From: Bacteroidales bacterium
GTDB lineage: Bacteria > Bacteroidota > Bacteroidia > Bacteroidales > UBA932
Assembly: GCA_017651225.1 (NCBI GenBank)
Contig: JAGCDF010000017.1
Span: 1 to 64,000 of the forward strand
Direction of reading: 5' to 3'
DNA length: 64,000 nt
Positions 34,303 to 43,293 of the stretch are shown piece by piece (the stretch's first letter is position 1; every line of letters begins with the position of its first letter). The position numbers and the translations under genes were made by a program. The notes under the pieces were generated by a model. That model was not told the DNA's origin. It saw only the letters and a program-made list of their open reading frames with translations, and ran no database searches.

Positions 34303-35658
34303 ATGGGAGACTACAAAGCATTTTTGACGATACCCCGCAAGGAAGCCGGCTACCGGGCGGTCCACGACCGCATCCAGGATTTCGGGGAAGTGGAGCAGAC
34401 GCTCAACGAGGGCGACCGCCGGCTGCAGGCATCTCGCTGCATGGACTGCGGCGTGCCCTTCTGCAACTGGGCTTGCCCGCTGGGCAACCGTCCGCCGGAG
34501 TGGAACGACGCCGTGTATAAAGGGGACTTCGAACTGGCCTACCGCTTGCTCAACTCGACCAACGATTTCCCGGAGTTCACCGGACGCGTGTGCCCGGCGC
34601 TCTGCGAGAAAGCCTGCGTGCTCAACCTCACGCTGCACGAGCCGACGACCAACCGCGAGAACGAAGCGGCCATCACGGAAATCGCTTACCGAGAGAACTA
34701 TGTGCATCCGGTGTCGCCGGAGCGCAACGGTCGCAAGGTGGCCGTGATCGGCGCGGGCCCCTCGGGCCTGGCCGCTGCCAACCAGCTGAACCGCCGGGGC
34801 TACACCGTGACGGTCTTCGAGAAGAACGAGAAGGCCGGCGGCCTGCTCCGTTTCGGCATTCCGAATTTCAAGCTGAACAAGACCGTCATCGACCGTCGCA
34901 TCGCGCTGATGGAGCAGGAGGGAATCACCTTCCGCTATGGCGAGGAAGTGGCGCCCGACGCGCTGCCGAAGGGCTTTGACGCCTATGTCATCGCCACCGG
35001 CACCCCCACGGCGCGCGACCTGCCTGTGCCCGGGCGCGAGCTGAAGGGCGTCTACTTCGCCCTCGAGCTGCTCGCCCAGCAGAACCGCGTCCTGTACGGC
35101 GCCGAAGTCGACGCCGCGCACCGCGTGACCTGCAAGGGCAAGGACGTGCTGGTCATCGGCGGCGGCGACACGGGTTCCGACTGCATCGGCACGGCGCACC
35201 GTCAGGGCTGCAAGTCCGTGATGCAGATCGAAATCATGCCCAAGCCGCCCGTGGGACCGGACGATCCGGCCAACCCCTGGCCGAACTGGCCGCGCACGCT
35301 CAAGACCTCTTCCTCGCACGAAGAGGGCTGCGTGCGGCGCTGGAACATCAACACGCTCCGTTTCGTGGGCGAAAAGGGCAAGCTGACCGGCGTGGAGATC
35401 CAGCCCATCGACTGGAAACCCAACCCCGAAGGCGGACGCCCGCTGATGGTTCCCGCCGGCGAGCCGGAACTGGTCAAGGCCGACATCGTCCTGCTGGCGA
35501 TGGGCTTCCTGAAGCCGCAGCTGCCCGAGGTGGGGGAGAATGTCTTCTTCGCCGGCGACGTGCAGAGCGGCGCCTCCCTGGTGGTTCGCGCGATGGCCTC
35601 CGGCCACGCCGCCGCGGCCGCCGTGGACGCATACTTCAAAAAACCTAAAAAGAAATGA
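34303..35658 (+). CDS. gltD: Glutamate synthase, small (beta) subunit
   Basis: It feeds electrons from NAD(P)H through FAD and Fe-S clusters to GltB. The 451-residue protein has N-terminal cysteine motifs (RCMDCGVPFCNWACPLGN and GRVCPALCEKAC) for two 4Fe-4S clusters, an FAD site GAGPSGLAAANQL near 150, and the NADPH site VIGGGDTGSDCIGTA near 285. The stop overlaps the pyrG start, showing coupling. Confidence 0.97.
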   Translation: MGDYKAFLTIPRKEAGYRAVHDRIQDFGEVEQTLNEGDRRLQASRCMDCGVPFCNWACPLGNRPPEWNDAVYKGDFELAYRLLNSTNDFPEFTGRVCPALCEKACVLNLTLHEPTTNRENEAAITEIAYRENYVHPVSPERNGRKVAVIGAGPSGLAAANQLNRRGYTVTVFEKNEKAGGLLRFGIPNFKLNKTVIDRRIALMEQEGITFRYGEEVAPDALPKGFDAYVIATGTPTARDLPVPGRELKGVYFALELLAQQNRVLYGAEVDAAHRVTCKGKDVLVIGGGDTGSDCIGTAHRQGCKSVMQIEIMPKPPVGPDDPANPWPNWPRTLKTSSSHEEGCVRRWNINTLRFVGEKGKLTGVEIQPIDWKPNPEGGRPLMVPAGEPELVKADIVLLAMGFLKPQLPEVGENVFFAGDVQSGASLVVRAMASGHAAAAAVDAYFKKPKKK

Positions 35659-37280
35659 TGAACACGAAGTATATCTTCATTACGGGCGGCGTGGTCTCGT
35701 CGCTGGGCAAGGGCATCATCTCCGCCAGCCTGGGCAAACTGCTCCAGGCCCGCGGGTTCAAGGTGACGATCCAGAAGTTCGACCCCTATATCAACATCGA
35801 CCCGGGGACGCTCAATCCCTACGAGCACGGTGAGTGCTATGTGACGGCCGACGGCATGGAGACGGACCTGGACCTTGGTCATTACGAGCGCTTTACGGGC
35901 ATCCACACCACCCGCGAGAACTCCATCACCACCGGGCGCATCTACAAGACGGTCATCGACCGGGAGCGCCGGGGCGACTACCTGGGCAAGACCATCCAGG
36001 TGGTCCCGCACATCACCGACGAGATCAAGCGCCGGATGCTGCGCAAGGACGTGAAGGGGGAGGATCTCGACTTCGTGATTACGGAAGTGGGCGGCACGAT
36101 CGGTGACATCGAGAGCGCGCCGTTCATGGAGGCCATCCGCCAGCTCCGCTGGGAGCTCGGCCGCGACTCCGTCTGCGTCCACCTGACCTACGTGCCCTAC
36201 CTGAAGGCCGCCGGCGAGTTGAAGACCAAGCCTACGCAGCACTCCGTCAAGGAGCTGCAGGGGATGGGCATCCAGCCGGACATCCTGGTCCTGCGCACGG
36301 AGCAGCATCTCGACGACAGCCTGCGCATGAAGGTCGCTTCCTTCTGCAACGTGGACCTCGAGTGCGTGGTGCAGAGCGAGGACCTGCCGAGCATCTACGA
36401 GGTGCCCGTGAACATGCAGCGCCAGGGGCTCGACGCCGCCATCCTGCGCAAGATCGGCATTCCCGTGGGGGAGACACCCGCCATGAAATCATGGCACGAT
36501 TTCCTGGAGAAACAGCGTAATGCCAAGCGCGAGGTGCATGTTGCCCTCGTGGGCAAATACGACCTCCAAGATGCCTACAAGAGCATCCGTGAGAGCCTGA
36601 ACCTCGCCGGCATTTACGACGGGGTGAAGGTGAAGATCCACTTCGTGGGCAGCCAGGGTATTACGCGGGAGAACGTGGCGGAGCAGCTCGCCGGCATGGC
36701 CGGTATCGTCATCTGCCCGGGCTTCGGCCAGCGGGGTATCCCCGGCAAGATTTTCGCCGCGGAGTACGCCCGTACGCATGATATTCCCTGTTTCGGCATC
36801 TGCCTCGGTATGCAGATGATGGTGATCGAGTACGCCCGCGACGTCCTCAAGCTGGAGGATGCCGACAGCAGCGAGATGAATCCGAATACGCCGCACAATG
36901 TGATCGACCTGATGGAGGAGCAGAAGAACATCACCCAGATGGGAGGCACGATGCGGCTCGGCGAGTATCCCTGCCAGCTCCGTCCCGGCAGCCGCGCCGC
37001 GGAGGCGTACGGCGGCCAGGAGAGCATCCGGGAGCGCCACCGCCACCGCTACGAGTTCAACAACAAGTACCGCAAGGATTATGAGAAAGCCGGCATGCAG
37101 TGCGTGGGCGTCAACCCCGACGCCGACCTGGTGGAGATCGTGGAGATTCCGGAGCTGCGCTGGTATATCGGCACGCAGTTCCATCCCGAGTACAGCTCCA
37201 GCGTGCTCCATCCGCATCCGCTCTTTATGAGTTTTGTCAAGGCCTGCATCGCGCAGGCGACCGATCTGGGACGACAGTGA
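35655..37280 (+). CDS. pyrG: CTP synthase
   Basis: It converts UTP to CTP with ATP and glutamine. The 541-residue enzyme has an N-terminal synthetase domain (ITGGVVSSLGKGI and DPYINIDPGTLNPYEHGE) and a class I amidotransferase domain with the nucleophile in CFGICLGMQMM and the His-Glu pair in GTQFHPEYSS. ATG 35655 gives a 4-bp overlap with gltD; ATG 35658 is equally possible. It fits the glutamine-amide theme of the cluster. Confidence 0.97.
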   Translation: MMNTKYIFITGGVVSSLGKGIISASLGKLLQARGFKVTIQKFDPYINIDPGTLNPYEHGECYVTADGMETDLDLGHYERFTGIHTTRENSITTGRIYKTVIDRERRGDYLGKTIQVVPHITDEIKRRMLRKDVKGEDLDFVITEVGGTIGDIESAPFMEAIRQLRWELGRDSVCVHLTYVPYLKAAGELKTKPTQHSVKELQGMGIQPDILVLRTEQHLDDSLRMKVASFCNVDLECVVQSEDLPSIYEVPVNMQRQGLDAAILRKIGIPVGETPAMKSWHDFLEKQRNAKREVHVALVGKYDLQDAYKSIRESLNLAGIYDGVKVKIHFVGSQGITRENVAEQLAGMAGIVICPGFGQRGIPGKIFAAEYARTHDIPCFGICLGMQMMVIEYARDVLKLEDADSSEMNPNTPHNVIDLMEEQKNITQMGGTMRLGEYPCQLRPGSRAAEAYGGQESIRERHRHRYEFNNKYRKDYEKAGMQCVGVNPDADLVEIVEIPELRWYIGTQFHPEYSSSVLHPHPLFMSFVKACIAQATDLGRQ

Positions 37281-37370
37281 AGCGGCATCGCCGAAGCTTA
37301 AACCCCACAGTTCTTTAAATATTTGATTACTAGTCGCTTGCAAATTCTTAGGAGTTTGCTTGTAAGGGGA

Positions 37371-37378
37371 TATTTTTG
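37371..37378 (+). promoter_or_regulatory. Possible -7 box upstream of the P-II gene
   Basis: TATTTTTG matches TAnnTTTG, 43 bases before the P-II start. A weak stem (GCAAA with TTTGC, about 37340-37358) lies just upstream. No -33 box at the normal distance is visible, so the call is tentative. Confidence 0.35.
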
Positions 37379-37421
37379 TTTTTTTGAAAGAGTTGTTTAA
37401 CCCATTAACAAAGTTAGTAGT

Positions 37422-37769
37422 ATGAAAAAGATTGAAGCAATCGTCCGCAAGACGAAGTTCGAGGAGGTCAAGGAAGCCTTGCTCGAAGCAGACATCAACT
37501 GGTTTGAGTACCACAATGTGCATGGTATCGGCCAGAGCCGCCAGGAACGAATCTACCGTGGCGTGCAGTATTCCACGGACGTGATCGAGCGCGTGGCGTT
37601 GACCATCGTGTGCCGCGATCAGTTTGTCGATCCGACCGTGAAGGTCATCCTCAAGACCGCCTCGACGGGTGAGATCGGAGATGGCCGTATCTTCATCAGC
37701 GATGTGATCGATACCTGGTCCATCCGCACCGGTGAGCACGGCGACACGGTTCTTCGTGACAAGAAGTAA
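37422..37769 (+). CDS. glnK: Nitrogen regulatory protein P-II
   Basis: A 115-residue trimeric signal protein that senses 2-oxoglutarate and ATP/ADP and usually blocks the ammonium channel Amt when nitrogen is plentiful. The T-loop is present around QERIYRGVQYSTDVIER, with a Tyr in the usual modified place, and the C-terminal TGEIGDGRIFISDV loop binds nucleotide. The T-loop differs from the GlnB/GlnK of proteobacteria. Being right before amt supports the GlnK name over GlnB, but the gene symbol rests mainly on context. Confidence 0.9.
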   Translation: MKKIEAIVRKTKFEEVKEALLEADINWFEYHNVHGIGQSRQERIYRGVQYSTDVIERVALTIVCRDQFVDPTVKVILKTASTGEIGDGRIFISDVIDTWSIRTGEHGDTVLRDKK

Positions 37770-37811
37770 TGTTGGTTATCAGTAGTTTATTCATTTTAAA
37801 ATGATTGCCTT

Positions 37812-39032
37812 ATGGAAGATTTAGCTATTTCCCTCGATACTGTATGGATGTTGTTGGCTGCGATGCTCGTTTTCTTCATGCAACCGGGCTTTGCGCTGTG
37901 CGAGGCGGGTTTCACCCGCAGCAAGAACACGGCGAACATCCTGATGAAGAATTTTGTGGACTTCATGTTCGGCTCCCTGCTGTTCTGGTTTGTCGGCTTC
38001 GGCTTTATGTTCGGCAGCGACGGCGCCGGCTTCATCGGTGCCCCCAACTGGGGTGACCTGTCTTTCTACAAGAGCGACCTCCCCGTGGAGGGCTTCCTGA
38101 TCTTCGAGACCGTGTTCTGCGCTACCTCCGCCACGATCGTGAGCGGTGCCATGGCAGAGCGTACGAAGTTCTCCATGTACCTGGTTTACAGCGCTTTCAT
38201 CTCCTTGTTCATCTACCCGATCGAGGGTCATTGGACCTGGGGCGGCGGCTGGCTCGCTGAGATGGGCTTCCACGATTTCGCCGGTTCGGCGATTGTCCAC
38301 AGCGTGGGTGGTGTGCTGGCACTCATCGGTGCGATTGCACTCGGTCCCCGTATTGGCAAGTACGGCCCCGACGGCAAGAGCCGCGCTATTCCCGGCCACA
38401 ACCTGACGATTGCTGCGCTCGGTGTCTTCATCCTCTGGATGGGCTGGTTCGGTTTCAACCCGGGTTCGCAGCTGGCTGCTTCCGGTGAGGTGAACCGCAT
38501 CGCGATTTCCCACGTGTTCCTGACCACCAACCTGGCGGCTGCCGCCGGCGGCGTGGCGACCATGTTCCTCACCTGGTGGAAGTACGGCAAACCGTCCCTC
38601 TCCCTGACCCTCAACGGTGTCCTGGCCGGTCTGGTCGGTATCACGGCGGGTTGCGACGTGGTGTCTCCGCTCGGCGCGGTCATCATCGGCCTGGTCTGCG
38701 GCATCGTGCTGGTGTACTCCATCGAGTTCATCGACCGCAAGCTGCATATCGACGACCCGGTGGGCGCCTCCAGCGTGCACGGTGTCTGCGGTATCCTCGG
38801 TACGCTCATGACGGGCCTGCTGGCTACGGACGGCGGTGTCTTCTACGGTGGCGGCTGGCACTTCTTCGGTGTGCAGGCCCTCGGCATCGCGGTCATCGAC
38901 CTCTGGACCATTGCGACCGGTTGCCTGCTCTTCTTCGGTATCAAGAAGCTTCACGGCCTGCGTGTCGGCAAGCGTGTTGAGGAGGAAGGCCTCGATATCT
39001 ATGAGCATGGCGAGAGCTGCTACAACGCTTAA
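37812..39032 (+). CDS. amt: Ammonium transporter
   Basis: An inner-membrane ammonium channel of 406 residues with about 11 transmembrane helices. The paired pore histidines are in AIVHSVGGVLALIGA and SSVHGVCGILGTLM; WMGWFGFNPGS and GFALCEAGFTRSKN are family marks. It follows the P-II gene by 42 bp, the standard regulatory pair. Confidence 0.96.
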   Translation: MEDLAISLDTVWMLLAAMLVFFMQPGFALCEAGFTRSKNTANILMKNFVDFMFGSLLFWFVGFGFMFGSDGAGFIGAPNWGDLSFYKSDLPVEGFLIFETVFCATSATIVSGAMAERTKFSMYLVYSAFISLFIYPIEGHWTWGGGWLAEMGFHDFAGSAIVHSVGGVLALIGAIALGPRIGKYGPDGKSRAIPGHNLTIAALGVFILWMGWFGFNPGSQLAASGEVNRIAISHVFLTTNLAAAAGGVATMFLTWWKYGKPSLSLTLNGVLAGLVGITAGCDVVSPLGAVIIGLVCGIVLVYSIEFIDRKLHIDDPVGASSVHGVCGILGTLMTGLLATDGGVFYGGGWHFFGVQALGIAVIDLWTIATGCLLFFGIKKLHGLRVGKRVEEEGLDIYEHGESCYNA

Positions 39033-39064
39033 TTCATTCAGTTCGTTTTATTTCATGAACCCCT

Positions 39065-39087
39065 GATCCCGGGTTCGTCCCGGGATC
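39065..39087 (+). terminator. Hairpin between amt and the porin gene
   Basis: A perfect 9-bp stem (GATCCCGGG at 39065-39073, CCCGGGATC at 39079-39087) around a 5-base loop, followed by TTTAAAT. It probably ends or thins transcription after amt. GC-rich CCCGGG hairpins of this type also occur elsewhere in the window and may be dispersed repeats. Confidence 0.65.
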
Positions 39088-39104
39088 TTTAAATAGATAA
39101 CAAT

Positions 39105-39812
39105 ATGAAAAAGTATATGATCATTTGCCTCGCGCTGCTGCTCGCAGGAGCCGCAACGGCGAAGGCCCAAGATAAAGTGGAGGCTTCCGTCAGCATGGAC
39201 CTCGTGACGAATTATATTTGGCGTGGACAACACCTGGGCGACGTGTCGATGCAACCGTCCCTCGGCGTCAGCTTCAAAGGCCTGAGCCTGACGGCCTGGG
39301 GCAACGTCGGCCTGTCCAACCCGGGCGATACGAAAGAGCTCGACCTGACGCTCGGCTACACGATCGGCGGTTTCAGCATCAGCGTGACGGACTACTGGTT
39401 CGACGCCGGTCCCGATCCGTACTGCAACTATTTCCGTTACTCCTCCGGTGTCACGAACCACGTGTTCGAGGCCGCCCTCGGCTATGATTTCGGTTTCCTG
39501 TCGGTGGCCTGGTACACCAACTTCTACGGCAACGACGTGAACGCTTCCGGGAAGCAGGCCTTCAGCAGCTACTTCGAGCTGAACGCTCCGTTCACCCTTG
39601 GCGGCCTGGATTGGAACGCTACGGTCGGCGCGGTCCCGTTCGCTACCGATTTCTATGGTACGGGCCGCTTCGCGCTCACCAACCTCGCCCTGACGGCGTC
39701 GAAGGCGATTCCGGTCACGGACAGCTTCTCGATCCCCATCTTCGCGCAGCTGGCGGCGAACCCCTATGCCAAGCAGTTCTATTTCGTGCTGGGTATCACC
39801 CTGGGGATTTAA
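39105..39812 (+). CDS. TorF-like outer-membrane beta-barrel protein
   Basis: A 235-residue exported protein with a signal peptide (MKKYMIICLALLLAGAATAKAQ). Mature sequence is alternating beta strands with VTNYIWRGQHLGDVSMQP near 45, as in TorF-family putative porins, and ends in a typical C-terminal strand (FYFVLGITLGI). It likely lets small nitrogen compounds across the outer membrane, inferred from its place between amt and asnB. Confidence 0.82.
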   Translation: MKKYMIICLALLLAGAATAKAQDKVEASVSMDLVTNYIWRGQHLGDVSMQPSLGVSFKGLSLTAWGNVGLSNPGDTKELDLTLGYTIGGFSISVTDYWFDAGPDPYCNYFRYSSGVTNHVFEAALGYDFGFLSVAWYTNFYGNDVNASGKQAFSSYFELNAPFTLGGLDWNATVGAVPFATDFYGTGRFALTNLALTASKAIPVTDSFSIPIFAQLAANPYAKQFYFVLGITLGI

Positions 39813-39837
39813 CATAATCATTTAACAAGTAACAGCT

Positions 39838-41505
39838 ATGTGTGGAATAATCGGTATTTTCAATGTTCGGGAGCAGTCTGACGCCTTGCGCCGGAAAGCT
39901 CTGGAGATGAGTCGCAAGATCCGGCATCGCGGACCGGACTGGAGTGGAATATGGTGCGGCGGAAGCGCCGTGCTCTGTCACGAACGGCTCAGCATCGTGG
40001 ACCCGAAGTCGGGCGGGCAGCCCTTGATTTCCCCCGACGGGAAACTGGTGCTGGCCGTGAACGGTGAGATCTACAACCACCAGGAGATCCGCCGCCGCTA
40101 TGCCGGGAAATATGATTTCCAGACAGGCAGTGACTGTGAGGTCATCCTGGCGCTCTACCGCGACAAGGGCCCGGATTTCCTGGAAGAACTCAGTGGCATC
40201 TTCGCTTTCGCGCTCTACGACGCGGAGCGGGATGCCTTCCTGATTGCGCGGGACCCCATCGGGGTGATTCCGCTGTACATCGGCTTCGACGATGCCGACG
40301 GTAAGGTCTATGTAGCCAGCGAGCTGAAGGCGCTGGAAGGGCAGTGCGAACGCTATGAACCCTTCCTGCCCGGCCACCGCTACTGGAGCCTCGAGCCCGG
40401 TATGAAGCGCTGGTACACGCGCGACTGGATGGAGTACGAGGCCGTCAAGGACGGCCCCGCCTCCACCCTGGCCGTGCGGGAGGCGCTGATGGATGCCGTG
40501 AAGCGACAGTTGATGTCGGACGTACCCTACGGGGTGCTGCTCTCCGGCGGCCTGGACTCTTCCGTCATTTCGGCCATTGCCGAGCAGTACAGCGCGATGC
40601 GCATTGAAGATGATTTGCGGACGCGGGCCTGGTGGCCGCGTCTGCATTCGTTTGCCGTGGGCCTGAAAGGCGCGCCGGATCTCGAGAAGGCGCGGCGCGT
40701 GGCCGAACATATCGGCACCGTCCATCACGAGATTAACTACACCATCCAGGAGGGCCTGGACGCCCTGCGGGACGTGATCTATTTCACGGAGACCTACGAT
40801 GTCACGACCATCCGTGCCTCCACGCCGATGTACCTGCTGGCACGCGTGATCAAGTCGATGGGCATCAAGATGGTGCTCTCCGGCGAGGGCGCGGACGAGA
40901 TCTTCGGCGGCTATCTCTATTTCCACAAGGCTCCCGACGCAAAAGCCTTCCACGAGGAGACGGTCCGCAAGCTCTCCAAGCTGCACCTTTACGACTGCCT
41001 GCGCGCCAACAAGAGCCTTTCCGCCTGGGGCGTGGAGGGCCGCGTGCCCTTCCTGGACAAGGAGTTCCTGGACGTGGCGATGCGCCTGAACCCCGAGGCG
41101 AAGATGTGCCCCGGCGCCACCATCGAGAAGAAGATCGTGCGCGACGCCTTCGCCGACATGCTTCCGGAGGAGGTCGCCTGGCGGCAGAAGGAGCAGTTCA
41201 GCGACGGTGTCGGCTATTCCTGGATCGACACGCTGAAGCGCATCACTTCCGAGGCCGTCACCGACGAGCAGATGGCGCACGCCGCGGAGCGCTTCCCGGT
41301 GCATCCGCCGCAGTGCAAGGAGGAGTATTACTACCGCTCCATCTTCGCGGAGCTCTTCCCGAGCGAGAGCGCAGCCCGGGCCGTTCCGAGCGAGGCGAGC
41401 GTGGCCTGCTCCACCGCCATTGCGCTGGAATGGGACGCCGCTTTCAAGGGAATGAACGATCCGAGCGGCCGTGCTGTGGCCGGCGTGCACGAGCACGCAT
41501 TGTAA
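39838..41505 (+). CDS. asnB: Asparagine synthase (glutamine-hydrolysing), type B
   Basis: It makes asparagine from aspartate, ATP and glutamine. The 555-residue protein starts MCGIIGIF, so the nucleophile is Cys after Met removal; HRGPDWSGIW and NGEIYNHQEIR belong to the glutaminase domain, and LLSGGLDSSVISAI (about 234-247) is the ATP loop of the synthetase domain, with SGEGADEIFGGY near 345. It sits in the amidotransferase cluster. Confidence 0.96.
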   Translation: MCGIIGIFNVREQSDALRRKALEMSRKIRHRGPDWSGIWCGGSAVLCHERLSIVDPKSGGQPLISPDGKLVLAVNGEIYNHQEIRRRYAGKYDFQTGSDCEVILALYRDKGPDFLEELSGIFAFALYDAERDAFLIARDPIGVIPLYIGFDDADGKVYVASELKALEGQCERYEPFLPGHRYWSLEPGMKRWYTRDWMEYEAVKDGPASTLAVREALMDAVKRQLMSDVPYGVLLSGGLDSSVISAIAEQYSAMRIEDDLRTRAWWPRLHSFAVGLKGAPDLEKARRVAEHIGTVHHEINYTIQEGLDALRDVIYFTETYDVTTIRASTPMYLLARVIKSMGIKMVLSGEGADEIFGGYLYFHKAPDAKAFHEETVRKLSKLHLYDCLRANKSLSAWGVEGRVPFLDKEFLDVAMRLNPEAKMCPGATIEKKIVRDAFADMLPEEVAWRQKEQFSDGVGYSWIDTLKRITSEAVTDEQMAHAAERFPVHPPQCKEEYYYRSIFAELFPSESAARAVPSEASVACSTAIALEWDAAFKGMNDPSGRAVAGVHEHAL

Positions 41506-41530
41506 TACGGATTATTTTCTGAAAAAAGTG

Positions 41531-41538
41531 TATTTTTG
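41531..41538 (+). promoter_or_regulatory. -7 promoter box of the purF-like gene
   Basis: TATTTTTG ends 8 bases before ATG 41547, so the leader would be only a few bases. No -33 box is seen at 19-20 bases. Confidence 0.5.
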
Positions 41539-41546
41539 CACCGATT

Positions 41547-43283
41547 ATGGAAGTGTTGAAGCATGAATGCGGCGTGGCGATGATCCGCCTCCTCAAACCG
41601 CTCTCTTATTACAAGCAGAAATACGGCACGGAACATTACGCGCTGAACAAACTGTACCTGCTTATGGAGAAGCAGCACAACCGCGGCCAGGAAGGCGCGG
41701 GCGTGGGTTGCGTCAACCTGGACGCACCGGTGGGCGAGGAGTATATGTTCCGCGAGCGGGCGATGGGCAAGGACGCGATCACCGAAGTGATCAAAGCCAT
41801 TGACGGCTCCTTCCTGGGTCATCTCTATATGGGTCATCTCCGCTACTCGACCACGGGCAAGAGCGGGCTGCAGTTCGTGCATCCCTTCCTGCGCCGCAAC
41901 AACTGGCGCGCGAAGAACCTCTGCCTGTGCGGCAACTTCAACATGACCAACATCGACGAGGTGTTCGATTTCCTGACTGCCCAGGGACAGTCTCCCCGCA
42001 TCATGGGCGATTCCTATATCACCCTGGAGCTGATGGGCCACCGCCTCGACCGCGAGGTCGAGCGCCTGTATGCCATCGCGCGGGAGCTGGGCCTGGAGGG
42101 CGTCAAGATCACGGAATTCATCGACGACCACGTGAAGATGGGGAACGTGCTGCGCTCGACGATGCCGCACTTTGACGGCGGCTACGTCATGTGCGGCCTG
42201 ACGGGAAGCGGCGAGATGTTCTCCGTGCGCGACCCCTGGGGCATCCGCCCGGCCTTCTGGTATCAGGACGAGGAGATCGTCGTCGTGGCCAGTGAGCGCC
42301 CCGTCATCCAGACGACCTTCGACCTGCAGGCCGACGACATCCACGAGCTCCGTCCCGGTCAGGCCCTGATTGTGACGAGGCACGGCAAGATACAGCTGGA
42401 GCAGATCCTGCAGCCGAAAGAGAACAGCGCCTGCTCCTTCGAACGGATTTATTTCAGCCGCGGCTCCGACCGCGACATCTACCGGGAGCGCAAGCACCTG
42501 GGCGAGCAGCTTACCCCAGCCATCCTGAAAGCCATCGGCGGCGATGTGGCGCATTCCGTCTTCTCCTACATTCCGAACACGGCCGAAGTGGCCTTCTACG
42601 GCATGACGGAGGGCGTGCGCCGGCTGGACCACGACGTGCGTATCGAGAAGGTGGTGGTCAAGGATATCAAGCTGCGCACCTTCATCACGGAAGGGGACGA
42701 GCGCAACGACCTCGCCGCCCACGTCTATGACATCACCTACGGCTCGCTGGAGCCGGGGGTGGACAACCTGGTCGTGATTGACGACTCGATCGTGCGCGGC
42801 ACAACCCTGCGGGAGAGCATTTTCAAGATCCTTGACCGCCTGCACCCGAAGAAGATCGTGATGGTCTCGAGTGCACCGCAGATCCGTTACCCGGACTACT
42901 ATGGCATCGACATGTCGCATCTGGAGGAGCTCTGCGCCTTCCGCGCCGCCATCGCCCTGCTGCAGGAGCGCGGCATGCAGCATCTGATTTCCGACATCTA
43001 CCAGGCCTGCAAGACGGATCCGCTGTCCAACAACCACGTGCGGAATGTCTATGCCCCCTTCACTGTGGAGGAGATCAACGCCAAGATCGTTGAGATGCTC
43101 CGCCCGGAAGGTATGAGCACGCCGGTCGAGCTGGTCTTCCAGAGCATCGAGGGCCTGCACAGCGCCTGCCCGAACCATCCCGGCGACTGGTATTTCACCG
43201 GGCATTACCCCACGCCGGGCGGCGTCCGCCTCTGCAATGAGGCTTTTATCAACTACGTGGATAAAGTACTGAAAAACCAATAA
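41547..43283 (+). CDS. purF: Amidophosphoribosyltransferase (PurF family, Bacteroidetes type)
   Basis: It makes 5-phosphoribosylamine from PRPP and glutamine, the first step of purine synthesis. The 578-residue protein is longer than the roughly 470-505 residues of other PurF proteins. C8 in KHECGVAM is the nucleophile behind a 7-residue propeptide. QHNRGQEGAGVG and the C-terminal VVIDDSIVRGTTL PRPP loop (about 409-421) are intact. The extra length lies in the glutaminase half. Bacteroidales often have two PurF homologues, so this could be a specialised paralogue. Confidence 0.87.
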   Translation: MEVLKHECGVAMIRLLKPLSYYKQKYGTEHYALNKLYLLMEKQHNRGQEGAGVGCVNLDAPVGEEYMFRERAMGKDAITEVIKAIDGSFLGHLYMGHLRYSTTGKSGLQFVHPFLRRNNWRAKNLCLCGNFNMTNIDEVFDFLTAQGQSPRIMGDSYITLELMGHRLDREVERLYAIARELGLEGVKITEFIDDHVKMGNVLRSTMPHFDGGYVMCGLTGSGEMFSVRDPWGIRPAFWYQDEEIVVVASERPVIQTTFDLQADDIHELRPGQALIVTRHGKIQLEQILQPKENSACSFERIYFSRGSDRDIYRERKHLGEQLTPAILKAIGGDVAHSVFSYIPNTAEVAFYGMTEGVRRLDHDVRIEKVVVKDIKLRTFITEGDERNDLAAHVYDITYGSLEPGVDNLVVIDDSIVRGTTLRESIFKILDRLHPKKIVMVSSAPQIRYPDYYGIDMSHLEELCAFRAAIALLQERGMQHLISDIYQACKTDPLSNNHVRNVYAPFTVEEINAKIVEMLRPEGMSTPVELVFQSIEGLHSACPNHPGDWYFTGHYPTPGGVRLCNEAFINYVDKVLKNQ

Positions 43284-43293
43284 TTGATACGTT

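Noticed and set aside
30028..35607. A 1859-codon open frame antisense to gltB and gltD
   Set aside because: It mirrors the codon pattern of the GC-rich sense genes, has low-complexity His/Ala/Val-rich translation and no domain, while the sense strand encodes both glutamate synthase subunits in full.
43284..43293. glmS ribozyme or riboswitch ahead of glmS
   Set aside because: The gap to the previous gene is only 10 bases, too short for the ribozyme.
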